DNA of 64,000 nucleotides, from positions 1,798,001 through 1,862,000 of the forward strand of contig NZ_CP141728.1 in NCBI RefSeq assembly GCF_035621135.1, given 5' to 3'. Source of the DNA: Sinanaerobacter sp. ZZT-01. Its GTDB lineage: Bacteria; Bacillota; Clostridia; Peptostreptococcales; Anaerovoracaceae. Position numbers and translations under genes: made by a program. The notes under the pieces are model-generated. The model saw only the letters and a list, made by a program, of their open reading frames with translations, made no database searches and had not been told where the DNA came from. This document shows, piece after piece, positions 26,598-34,898 of the stretch (position 1 is its first letter; each line of letters begins with the position of its first letter).

Positions 26598-27717
26598 AGA
26601 ATTGAATCAACTATTAAAAAATGCTCTTTTGACAGACTATGAGCCGGATCATAATCTGAATACAAAAATTTTACAAAAAATAAGGGAGAACCAGAATATG
26701 AATGGAAAAAAAATGAGAAGATTATCCGTTGCTGCCGTAGTATGCTGTGCAGTTTTATGTGGCTCCGTAACAGCATTTGCTGCTTGGACACTGCTGACAC
26801 CAAAGGAGATTGCAACAGAGTATGGGGATAAACAGCTTGCCACAGCATTTGAGAGCAAGGATGCTGTTTCAATGCAAGAATCAAAAACTTATGGAAAGTA
26901 TACGGTCACATTACTAGGCGCCGTTTCAGGTAAAAATTTAAGTGATGTTTGCTCGGAAGAGGAGCAATTGAGTCCGGAAAAAACATATGCAGTTGTCGCG
27001 ATTGCTAATAAGGATGGGAGCCCTATGCCAAAGACTTCTGATGAGACATATGGAGAGGAAGCGTTCTTTGTTTCGCCGTTGATTCAAGGTCTAAATCCCG
27101 CAGAATATAATATTATAACAATGCATGGGGGCTATTCTGAAATAGTAAGAGATGGGATTAAGTATCGAATCATTGAATGCGATAACGTAGAGCTTTTTGC
27201 AGATAAAGCCCTTTATATGTGTGTTAGTAATACAACATTTTTGGATAGAGATGCTTATACCTTTGATGAGAAAACAGGTACGATCTCTGCGAATAAGGAT
27301 TATGAGGGTATGAATCTGCTGTTTGATTTGCCGTTAAAAAAAGAGAAAGCAAATAAAGATGCAGCAAAACAATATTTAAAAAAATTAACGCTGGAAGAAG
27401 AAAATGAAAAAAACAGTAAAGAGGAAGAAGATAAAGAATTTACAAAGCCGGATATCAATGAGGTTCAGAAAAACTGGACGTTGGTTTCAGAGGAAAAAGT
27501 TACTCCGGACAAAGACGGAAGAGTTTATTATTCCCATAAAGGAAAATCCGGATCAGGAGAAGGCTTTATTACAGAGGATGCTTTGTTTGATGAAGGAGAG
27601 ACAGGATATTCCGAGACTATGTCAGGAACGCAATCGAATGATTGGAAAACAGCAGTTCTTTTTTATAAAGATAAAGCTGGTGATATTCTAGTATCCGTAT
27701 ATGAGACGCATATATAA
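26587..27717 (+). CDS. Membrane-bound anti-sigma factor, DUF4179-like
   Basis: About 376 residues: a cytoplasmic N-terminal segment (1-45, likely the sigma-binding part), one membrane helix (about 46-65, LSVAAVVCCAVLCGSVTAFAA) and a large extracellular domain with a lysine/glutamate-rich coiled segment at about 260-290. The overlap with the ECF sigma gene and the one-helix layout point to an anti-sigma factor of the DUF4179 type. The ATG at 26587 is preferred over 26581 for ribosome-site spacing. A possible extracellular signal is unknown. Confidence 0.75.
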   Translation: MEDKELNQLLKNALLTDYEPDHNLNTKILQKIRENQNMNGKKMRRLSVAAVVCCAVLCGSVTAFAAWTLLTPKEIATEYGDKQLATAFESKDAVSMQESKTYGKYTVTLLGAVSGKNLSDVCSEEEQLSPEKTYAVVAIANKDGSPMPKTSDETYGEEAFFVSPLIQGLNPAEYNIITMHGGYSEIVRDGIKYRIIECDNVELFADKALYMCVSNTTFLDRDAYTFDEKTGTISANKDYEGMNLLFDLPLKKEKANKDAAKQYLKKLTLEEENEKNSKEEEDKEFTKPDINEVQKNWTLVSEEKVTPDKDGRVYYSHKGKSGSGEGFITEDALFDEGETGYSETMSGTQSNDWKTAVLFYKDKAGDILVSVYETHI

Positions 27718-27765
27718 TAGGAATAGGAGAATTTCAAGAGGGGTAAGGCTCAGATAAATTTAGAT

Positions 27766-27797
27766 AAAGAGGTGTTGAACTTGAACACCTCTTTTTT
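27766..27797 (+). terminator. Terminator after the sigma/anti-sigma operon
   Basis: AAAGAGGTGTT pairs with AACACCTCTTT around a 7-nt loop, followed by more T. Confidence 0.85.
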
Positions 27798-27841
27798 ACG
27801 TTTTTTGTAGAAAATATTAAAGAATTTTATCACATAAAAAC

Positions 27842-27866
27842 GACGCAGTATACCTCATACTGCGTC
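27842..27866. repeat. Palindromic site, left of integrase
   Basis: 25 bp made of the arm GACGCAGTA, a 7-nt spacer (TACCTCA) and the inverted arm TACTGCGTC. An identical copy lies at 29264-29288 in opposite orientation, as the spacer shows (TGAGGTA there). Two inverted 9-bp arms around a short spacer are the layout of tyrosine-recombinase core sites. Confidence 0.8.
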
Positions 27867-28074
27867 GACATATTTTTATTTATTTAGACAATATAATTAT
27901 ACATTAAATGCTTGCTGTTTGTCAAATTGCCCCTTAAATTATTATTTAGGGTAAAAAAAGGAAATGTCGACATCATTTTAATCATAACTATAAGGCTCTT
28001 TCCGATAACCCGTCTATAATTCGCCGTCAACATCAGAGTCAAAATAGTAATGGTAGCCAGTAAAGGAGTTTACA

Positions 28075-29238
28075 ATGTCACGCAGAGGAGAAAATATCTA
28101 TAAACGAAAAGATGGACGCTGGGAAGGAAGGATTTTACGCCAGAATGGCAAATATCAATATCTTTATGCAAAATCGTACAGAGAAGTCAAAGAAAAGATG
28201 AAGTATTTTCATGAAAATAAAGTTGAGAAAAAACAGTTTAAGAACCTTAGTAAAGCTTCAGAGCTATTTGATTTATGGCTGAAAGGAGATGTTTCACATC
28301 AAGTAAAACCGTCCACTTACGAAAGCTATCACAGTTGTATGCATAAATACGTAATTCCGTTTTTTCAGAAGAATGAAAATGCTCAAATCACAGTCGATTC
28401 TGTCAGAGCGTTTGTGCGGCTTATAAGGGAAAATACGTCTATTGGAGAAGCATCCAGAAAAAAGATATTGACCATATTTAAAATAGCATTAAAAGAAATA
28501 CTAAAAGATTTACCGATGTCTCATAGTATTCTTGAATTGGTTCAGTTCCCTAAAATAGAAGAAAAAGAAGTACAGGTCTTTTCCATGAAGGAACAACGTA
28601 TGATTGAGCATGCTGCACTGAATCGCGAGGATAAGCGAGCTATCGGAATCGTATTATGCTTTTATACTGGCATACGTCTTGGAGAACTTTGTGCACTAAA
28701 ATGGAGCGATATTGATACAGAATCTGGGACGATGTCTATCACACGGACCGTGTCTCGGACTAGGAATTTTGAAGATGGAAAGAATAAAACGGTTTTGTTT
28801 GTTGGCACTCCAAAAAGCAAAAAATCAATGCGGAGAATCCCTCTCCCTACATTTTTGCTAAAAGTAGTAAGGGAAAATAGAATTGGTTATATAAATGAAA
28901 ATCACTATATATTCTCTGGGAAGAACGTTCCGGTGGACCCTCGCTATTATCAAAAATTATTTAAGAGGATGCTCTTAGAAAGTAAGATACCGGAGCGTAA
29001 ATTTCATGCAATTCGTCATACCTTTGCGACACGTGCACTGGAACTGGGAGTAGATATTAAAACACTTAGTGAGATATTGGGGCATTCTAATGTTTCCATA
29101 ACACTTAATGTCTATGCACATTCTCTCATGGAGCATAAAAGAGCAGCAATTGATAAATTCAACACGATTTACCTTATGAACAAAGACAAAGCATCTTTCA
29201 CCGTCAATTCCACCGTCCAAAAAGTATCAAATATCTGA
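28075..29238 (+). CDS. Tyrosine recombinase (phage/Tn916-type integrase)
   Basis: 387 residues. Site-specific DNA recombinase that breaks and rejoins DNA through a phosphotyrosine link. It has an N-terminal arm-binding segment (GENIYKRKDGRWEGRI, like Tn916-type integrases), a SAM-like core-binding domain (about 60-160) and the catalytic domain with the Arg at 201 (TGIRLGE), His and Arg at 311 and 314 (HAIRH), His at 337 (LGHSN) and the nucleophilic Tyr at 347. All key residues are present, so it should be active. Starts with ATG behind AAGGAG. No excisionase, replication or cargo genes accompany it; palindromic sites flank it. Confidence 0.93.
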   Translation: MSRRGENIYKRKDGRWEGRILRQNGKYQYLYAKSYREVKEKMKYFHENKVEKKQFKNLSKASELFDLWLKGDVSHQVKPSTYESYHSCMHKYVIPFFQKNENAQITVDSVRAFVRLIRENTSIGEASRKKILTIFKIALKEILKDLPMSHSILELVQFPKIEEKEVQVFSMKEQRMIEHAALNREDKRAIGIVLCFYTGIRLGELCALKWSDIDTESGTMSITRTVSRTRNFEDGKNKTVLFVGTPKSKKSMRRIPLPTFLLKVVRENRIGYINENHYIFSGKNVPVDPRYYQKLFKRMLLESKIPERKFHAIRHTFATRALELGVDIKTLSEILGHSNVSITLNVYAHSLMEHKRAAIDKFNTIYLMNKDKASFTVNSTVQKVSNI

Positions 29239-29250
29239 TGTTTTCATTGA

Positions 29251-29298
29251 TTTAAGACAACAAGACGCAGTATGAGGTATACTGCGTCTTTAAGACAA
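29251..29298 (+). repeat. 10-nt direct repeats around the right palindromic site
   Basis: TTTAAGACAA occurs at 29251-29260 and again at 29289-29298, immediately either side of the right palindrome; a near copy (TTTAGACAATA) lies near 27883 beside the left one. They may be accessory binding sites of the recombinase. Confidence 0.45.
29264..29288. repeat. Palindromic site, right of integrase
   Basis: Exact reverse complement of 27842-27866 (9-bp arms, 7-nt asymmetric spacer), starting 26 nt after the integrase stop. Confidence 0.8.
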
Positions 29299-29539
29299 TA
29301 AATGAATAAATTTAGTTTAGCCCGAATAGAACAATATATTCATCAAGCAAAGTGATATACTGTTTGTATTTTTTTGACGAGTTTTATTTAAAGTTTGAAA
29401 TATGCTGCACTAAATTTTAAAAAAAATACTGTCTAAAGATTTATTTAGCAACCACTGAGGTAAGACATAAGGAAGTTTCTGACCAAAGTGTTTTCTATAT
29501 CCAAAATACAAATTTGCCTGAAAACAGGGAGGAATGATT

Positions 29540-31312
29540 ATGAAAAAATTTAAAGATTTCAGTATTTCGCGTAAGTTATTGACCGGATTTTTGAGCTTAA
29601 CATTGATTATGCTGATCATTGGTGGTGTGGGTATCTTTGGAATGGTTCGGATTAATCAGATGGACACTTATTTGTATGAATCACAAACAGCTCCGATGAA
29701 TGATTTAATCAGTGCGATTGAAGATTTATACCAGTTTAGTTCTGATTCGAAGACAGCTGTAATTCAAACCGGTAGCGCGCAAAAGATTGAAGAATTAGAA
29801 AAAGAATATCTCAGTACAAAAGAAAGCTTTATAAATCATGTGGAAGCCTATAGGGAAACAATCAATACTGCGGATTCACTTGCTCTAATTGATGAATCTT
29901 TGAAATTATATGATGAATCATTTGATCCAGCCATTCAAAAATGCTTTCAGGCAGCAAAGGTCGGAAAGCAAGATGAGGCGATGAATGCACTGGAAAATGA
30001 AACGAAAGATATACAAAAAATATATAATAATTTTGACACATTGGTTAATAATCGAATGTATTCTGCACAAAAAACCAGTAAATCAAATGATTCCTCTGCG
30101 GTTTTATTAACAATTATTCTAACCATTTTTGTTCTTATTGGAGGAGGTCTTGCAGTATTTCTTGGATTGAGAATATCAAAAATGATCAGTAAACCAATTG
30201 AGAGGGTCGTTGATGCAGCAAATAAGATTGCATTGGGACATGTGGATGTTGACTTAGATGATATTACTGCTAAAGATGAAACCGGTCAGCTGGCTGCGGC
30301 CTTTACCGGAATGATTGATAGCATTCGCGACCAAGTATTAGCAGCTGAGAGCATCAGTATCGGTGATTTTACGAAAGAAGTGCCTCTACGTTCGGATAAA
30401 GATGTTCTCGGATTGGCATTACAAAAAATTAAGACGGATCTTAATCGAACCTTATTAATTATTAACACAACAGCAGATCAAGTCAATATTGGGGCAGAAC
30501 AGGTATCAAGTGCTTCACAATCGCTTGCATCCGGGGCGGCAGAGCAGGCGGCAACTGTCGAGGAGTTAAATGCGTCTATTACGAATGTTGCACAGCAGGC
30601 AGAGCAAAATTCAGTCAATGTACAGAAAGCTTCGGAATATGTAGGACAAACTGGCTTTGGCGTAAATGAAAGCAATGCGCATATGCAAGAGCTTAGCACT
30701 GCGATGAAAGAAATTAGCATTGCTTCTGAAAAAATATCTAGCATTACTAAAGTAATTGAGGATATTGCATTTCAAACAAATATTCTTGCCTTAAATGCAG
30801 CGATCGAGGCGGCTCGGGCAGGGAATGCAGGAAAAGGGTTTGCAGTGGTTGCAGATGAAGTGCGTAATCTTGCTGCGAAATCCGCAGAGGCGGCAAAGCA
30901 GACGGCAGGCTTAATTGAGCAATCTTCAAATACAGTTTTAGCAGGTGAAAAACAAGCATTGGAAACTGCGCAAATTCTTCAAGAAGTTGCTGAAAAATCA
31001 AGACTTGTTGAACAGGCAATACAAGAAATTGAATCGGCATCGGCTACGCAAGCACAAGCGATTGAACAGATTAACCAAGGTCTTTCACAGGTATCTTCCG
31101 TCGTACAGACAAATGCAGCGACAGCGGAAGAAAGCTCTGCATCTAGTGAAGAATTGGCTGCACAGGCACATACTTTGCAGGAAGAGGTTGGAAAATTTCA
31201 TCTGTTGAAGGAGCAGTCTAACGACACTTCAACGCCTTTGAATGTTCGGACTGTTGCAAGAAACAAACCTCAAAATCAATCTTCTTTGGAGAAAGATACC
31301 ATCAAGTATTAG
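29540..31312 (+). CDS. Methyl-accepting chemotaxis protein
   Basis: About 590-residue membrane receptor. Order: a first helix (about 13-32), an extracellular four-helix-bundle (4HB_MCP-like) sensor (about 35-185), a second helix (about 188-212), HAMP (about 213-265) and a long cytoplasmic coiled coil with the signalling tip. The conserved tip region includes [20 protein letters not shown] and [20 protein letters not shown]. It signals to CheA/CheW; no che genes are in the window. Starts with ATG at 29540, which is well spaced from GGGAGGA. Confidence 0.93.
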   Translation: MKKFKDFSISRKLLTGFLSLTLIMLIIGGVGIFGMVRINQMDTYLYESQTAPMNDLISAIEDLYQFSSDSKTAVIQTGSAQKIEELEKEYLSTKESFINHVEAYRETINTADSLALIDESLKLYDESFDPAIQKCFQAAKVGKQDEAMNALENETKDIQKIYNNFDTLVNNRMYSAQKTSKSNDSSAVLLTIILTIFVLIGGGLAVFLGLRISKMISKPIERVVDAANKIALGHVDVDLDDITAKDETGQLAAAFTGMIDSIRDQVLAAESISIGDFTKEVPLRSDKDVLGLALQKIKTDLNRTLLIINTTADQVNIGAEQVSSASQSLASGAAEQAATVEELNASITNVAQQAEQNSVNVQKASEYVGQTGFGVNESNAHMQELSTAMKEISIASEKISSITKVIEDIAFQTNILALNAAIEAARAGNAGKGFAVVADEVRNLAAKSAEAAKQTAGLIEQSSNTVLAGEKQALETAQILQEVAEKSRLVEQAIQEIESASATQAQAIEQINQGLSQVSSVVQTNAATAEESSASSEELAAQAHTLQEEVGKFHLLKEQSNDTSTPLNVRTVARNKPQNQSSLEKDTIKY

Positions 31313-31477
31313 GCCTGTTTAATACTGAGTGAAAAAATATTTTAAATAAAAAAATTTTAAGGAAAAAATTGCAGTTATAGCGCAGTCGATGGCTTTTGTT
31401 GTATAATGAGTGTAATCTAAGCCAAAAGGGGTATGAAATAAAAAATAAGCTGACTGGCTGAATTGGGGGTAGAAAAA

Positions 31478-32131
31478 ATGGATAGAAATGAGAGCGACAG
31501 AAGCTGCATCGACTGCGGAACGGCAAAGTGTGGTAAATCCGATAAAAAGTATCCGACATTTTGTTTGACAGAACAAATGGATGAACAAATTTTGAAGGAA
31601 GCAATGGCTCTTTATCTTGAAAAGGAAGAGAATCAGAAAATAGCAATTGCATCAGCGGAGGTAGAAGCAGAGAACTATTGTAAAATGACTAGAATTGAAG
31701 AAATAATAGAATTTGCAAAAAAAATCGGGGCTGCGAAAATTGGAATTGCAACCTGCGTTGGACTGCTTTCAGAAGCGAGAACAGCTGCAAAGATTTTTAA
31801 AAAACATGGTCTTCAAGTATACGGAGCTGCCTGTAAAGTAGGAGCGCAGCCGAAGGTAACGATTGGAATTCCTAAAACCTGCGAAGTAGTTGGAGCAAAT
31901 ATGTGTAATCCAATTTTACAGGCTAAGATACTAAATGAAAACGATACTGATTTAAACGTTGTGATTGGTTTATGTGTAGGGCATGACAGCTTGTTCTATA
32001 AATATTCTGATGCATGGGTTACCACTTTAATTACAAAAGACAGAGTTCTCGGACATAATCCTGTTGCTGCACTATACCAAGCAAATGCGTACTATTCGAG
32101 ATTGATGGAAGAGGGCAAGAAAGAAGAATGA
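31478..32131 (+). CDS. DUF1847-domain metal-binding protein
   Basis: About 217 residues matching DUF1847. The N-terminus has a Cys-rich cluster (CIDCGTAKCGKSDKKYPTFC) likely to bind a metal or cluster, and further conserved Cys residues lie at ATCVG, ACKVG, KTCEVVG and LCVGHDS. Its function is unproven. The ATG at 31478 has GGGGGT 7 nt upstream; a TTG at 31463 does not. It stands alone between two signalling genes. Confidence 0.75.
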   Translation: MDRNESDRSCIDCGTAKCGKSDKKYPTFCLTEQMDEQILKEAMALYLEKEENQKIAIASAEVEAENYCKMTRIEEIIEFAKKIGAAKIGIATCVGLLSEARTAAKIFKKHGLQVYGAACKVGAQPKVTIGIPKTCEVVGANMCNPILQAKILNENDTDLNVVIGLCVGHDSLFYKYSDAWVTTLITKDRVLGHNPVAALYQANAYYSRLMEEGKKEE

Positions 32132-32446
32132 CCTTTGGTTTAAATGAAACAATAGTAAATTTCAAGTAGGGGGCTGAATGAGCAAAAATATGGAATACTG
32201 CATTTCAATGTTTCCCGAATTTATGTTATAATTAAAAAAATATTATAGAGATGTCATAGATCAGATTTAATTTTAAATTATATATATCATATGCTTATTT
32301 TTATTGCGAACACAATGAAGAGGCAATATGATTTATGGTATTAAGAGCTGTCTTTTTATCATGATGAAATGCTGAGGTAAACAGCATTGGAATCGTTTTT
32401 TTTATTCGTTTTTACTCTTTTCTTGTGCATATGAGGATGTGGGAAT
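32132..32446. other. Intergenic stretch
   Basis: AT-rich, with a good -10 like box (TATAAT at about 32224-32229) and a weak 7-bp stem (AATGCTG at 32368 with CAGCATT at 32382). No gene is visible. Confidence 0.45.
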
Positions 32447-33652
32447 ATGGAGCGATATATAGCAAGGCAGCCGATATTTGACAGGGACATGAATTTATAT
32501 GGATATGAATTACTTTATCGTGAAAGCAATGTAAACCTATATACGGGTGTGGATGACAATCAAGCGACTGCTGAATTGATATGTAATTCTTTTCTTGTTT
32601 TTGATATCAATGATTTGACGGATGGTAAAAAAGCATTTATAAATTTTTCAAAAGGTCTTATAAAAAATAATGTTCCGCTCTTGCTACCAAAACAAAATAT
32701 AGTTATTGAAATTTTGGAGCGCGAAGATACTACGCAAGAGATCATAGATGCTTGCAAAAAAATGCGTGATATGGGATATATGTTAGCACTGGATGATTTT
32801 GTTTTTGAAGAAAAATTTTTATCGTTGATGGACACAATTGATATCGTTAAGATTGAATTCCCGCTTATTGATTGTAAGATACAACGTGATTTAATTCAAA
32901 AATATAAATCTAAAATAAAATTTTTGGCAGAGAAAATTGAAACGAGAGAAGAATATCAAATTGCATTTGAAATGGGGTATGATTATTTTCAAGGTTTTTT
33001 CTTCAGCAAACCTTTTGTGATGAAAACAAAAGAAATAGAGAGCCTAAATTCAAATCTGCTTCTTATTATGGAGGACCTGAAAAAAGAGGAACCGAGTTAT
33101 GAAAAAATTGCCAGCATTATTCAAAGTGATCTTGGTCTTACCTATAAGCTTTTAAAGCTCGCTAATTCAGCATACTATGGAGCAAAAAATAAAATAACTT
33201 CTATACGGCAAGCGTTGTCTTACTTGGGAATGAATAAGATTTATCAATGGATTTCGCTGATGCTGCTGAAGGATTTTCAAAGTGTTGAAAATGCAGAATT
33301 GATTAAATTGTCTCTAATACGAGGGCGGCTTATGGATTCTTTGGCAGTTGAACTGGGATTGAGCGGTGCAAATGCAGACTGCTTTTTTACCGGAATGTTT
33401 TCCTTTATTGACATTCTATTAAATAAGGATATGGATGAGGTGCTGAAATATATGCCATTCACAGATAATGTCAAAATGGCTTTGTTGGGCATGGAAAATG
33501 AGCAGAGAGAATTGTTGAATTGCATCATTGATTATGAAAAAACTGGATTAAATATGGGAAAGGCATCTTTTATGAATAAGATAAGTGCAGAGCGGTATAT
33601 GGAATTGTATGTAGATGCACTGAAATGGGCCAGTGGTTTGAACTATGTCTGA
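32447..33652 (+). CDS. EAL-HDOD signalling protein (YuxH-like)
   Basis: 401 residues: an N-terminal EAL-like domain (about 1-195, beginning YIARQPIFDRDMNLYGYELLYR) and a C-terminal HDOD domain (about 200-395). In this family the EAL signature is often changed, here to ELL in YELLYR, so c-di-GMP hydrolysis is doubtful and it may act as a c-di-GMP-linked adaptor. The layout matches YuxH-like proteins. Starts with ATG behind GTGGGAAT. It belongs to a group of signalling genes (MCP, HD-GYP) in this stretch. Confidence 0.88.
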   Translation: MERYIARQPIFDRDMNLYGYELLYRESNVNLYTGVDDNQATAELICNSFLVFDINDLTDGKKAFINFSKGLIKNNVPLLLPKQNIVIEILEREDTTQEIIDACKKMRDMGYMLALDDFVFEEKFLSLMDTIDIVKIEFPLIDCKIQRDLIQKYKSKIKFLAEKIETREEYQIAFEMGYDYFQGFFFSKPFVMKTKEIESLNSNLLLIMEDLKKEEPSYEKIASIIQSDLGLTYKLLKLANSAYYGAKNKITSIRQALSYLGMNKIYQWISLMLLKDFQSVENAELIKLSLIRGRLMDSLAVELGLSGANADCFFTGMFSFIDILLNKDMDEVLKYMPFTDNVKMALLGMENEQRELLNCIIDYEKTGLNMGKASFMNKISAERYMELYVDALKWASGLNYV

Positions 33653-33720
33653 TTTCATGCGAAAGGATCAACGATAAGAAAAAACAAAATAAAAAGTAAA
33701 TCTGATTGTATTTGAGCAAG

Positions 33721-33879
33721 ATGCTTACAAAATCTTGTCTAAGATGTAATTCAGTAATTGCAGATGAAAATGCAAAATTTTGTCCAGAATGTGGAGAATC
33801 ACTTATAAAGAGATGCGGAAATTGTGGGGCAAAAATTGATGGCTCTCCTAAGTTTTATCCAGAGTGCGAAAATAAATGA
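33721..33879 (+). CDS. Small double zinc-ribbon protein
   Basis: 52 residues, too short for routine gene finding. The first ribbon is complete: C-x2-C (CLRC) and C-x2-C (CPEC) about 12 residues apart. The second repeats the layout with CGNC, but the matching knuckle reads FYPEC, so one Cys has become Tyr. It stops two nt before the start of ATG 33897's upstream frame and probably shares its message with the membrane protein gene. The ribosome site is weak, so the confidence is moderate. Function unknown. Confidence 0.55.
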   Translation: MLTKSCLRCNSVIADENAKFCPECGESLIKRCGNCGAKIDGSPKFYPECENK

Positions 33880-33896
33880 TAAGGGGAGTGATAAAA

Positions 33897-34589
33897 ATGA
33901 AAAAAAATCAAGCATTGTTTTTAAATGTTGGAATTGGATTTGTAATTTTTATTGCAACAATATCAGCATATTTTTTAATGCCAGAACGGACCGCCGTAGA
34001 TGACTGGGGACTGGGGTTTACACTTTTAGCTGAATTTATGATTATAAACGGCTTCTTTTGGTTAGAAAGCTATCAGCCTAAAACAAATAAAGTTTTTATG
34101 CGATCAGGATTGAGCGGAATTTTGATTCTTTATTTCCTATTTACTGCGACTTTTTCCTTATTTGCTAGACAATTTAATAATAGTATAAAGACTTTTGTTT
34201 TTATACAAATCTTAATTATTGCAGCAACTATTATTCTGATTATACTGTTCATCACATCTTCGAGGAGAGTCAATTCGGTAGAGCGTTCAACACTTCAAGA
34301 AATGGCGAACTTAAAGAAATGTGAAGAGAGAGCCCTCGCCTTGCTGTATAATTCAAATGCGAGGCTTTATGAAAAACAGATCAACAAGCTATACGAAAGT
34401 ATGCGTTACAGGGATAAAACATTCTCTACTTCTCTAGATGATCAAATTTCTGAGAAGTTGGCAAACCTTGAAGATGCGCTCAAATCTTCAGAAAAAGAGG
34501 AGATACTTAATACGATATTTAATGAGATTGACAGTTTAATGATGCAAAGGAAACATGAGATTTCCAACTTAGAGAGAGGAGGCTTTTAA
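33897..34589 (+). CDS. Membrane protein with cytoplasmic coiled tail
   Basis: About 230 residues: four hydrophobic helices (about residues 6-25, 38-57, 72-92 and 102-125) followed by a charged, helical C-terminal half with a likely coiled coil (about 130-230). No known domain was recognised. Starts at ATG 33897 behind AAGGGGAG. It follows the small zinc-ribbon gene by 17 nt and precedes a dynamin-like gene. Zinc ribbons plus membrane proteins are often found together, but no function can be given. Confidence 0.6.
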   Translation: MKKNQALFLNVGIGFVIFIATISAYFLMPERTAVDDWGLGFTLLAEFMIINGFFWLESYQPKTNKVFMRSGLSGILILYFLFTATFSLFARQFNNSIKTFVFIQILIIAATIILIILFITSSRRVNSVERSTLQEMANLKKCEERALALLYNSNARLYEKQINKLYESMRYRDKTFSTSLDDQISEKLANLEDALKSSEKEEILNTIFNEIDSLMMQRKHEISNLERGGF

Positions 34590-34898
34590 ATATGAAAGTC
34601 TAAAGTGCTTGTTACGTTCAATGTGCTTATTGGAAAATAAAGTGATACATATTGCTCAAGAAGGTGAGTGCGAGTGTTGAGGTACTCCAATTGCATTTTA
34701 AAAATAGAAAGAACGCTTTGCTGTAAACTAAACGGTAGGGTGTTTTTTATTTAATATTTCACATAAATTAGGATCGCAGATAAAAGAATAGATAGAGTAC
34801 CAATTTTAGTAGGATGAGTCAATGAGCATTTTATGGTATGATAAATTGTAACTTTTTTAATGATTTCATATAACAGAAAAAGATGTAGGAGAAGAGAA
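34590..34898. other. Intergenic stretch
   Basis: AT-rich gap before the dynamin gene. I see no convincing terminator, repeat or small gene; a promoter must lie upstream of 34899. Confidence 0.4.

Larger units (their letters stand above)
27842..29288 (+). mobile_element. Solo integrase between inverted palindromic sites
   Basis: A 1.45 kb segment holding one tyrosine recombinase gene, with no other cargo, between two identical 25-bp palindromic sites in opposite orientation. If these are the enzyme's crossover sites, the segment could invert; it could equally be a small integrated element. This is an inference from site structure, not proof of mobility. Confidence 0.5.

Noticed and set aside
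27842-27866. Palindrome beside the integrase as an ordinary terminator
   Set aside because: It lacks a U tract, and a better terminator for the upstream operon lies at 27766-27797; its identity with the far site favours a recombination role.
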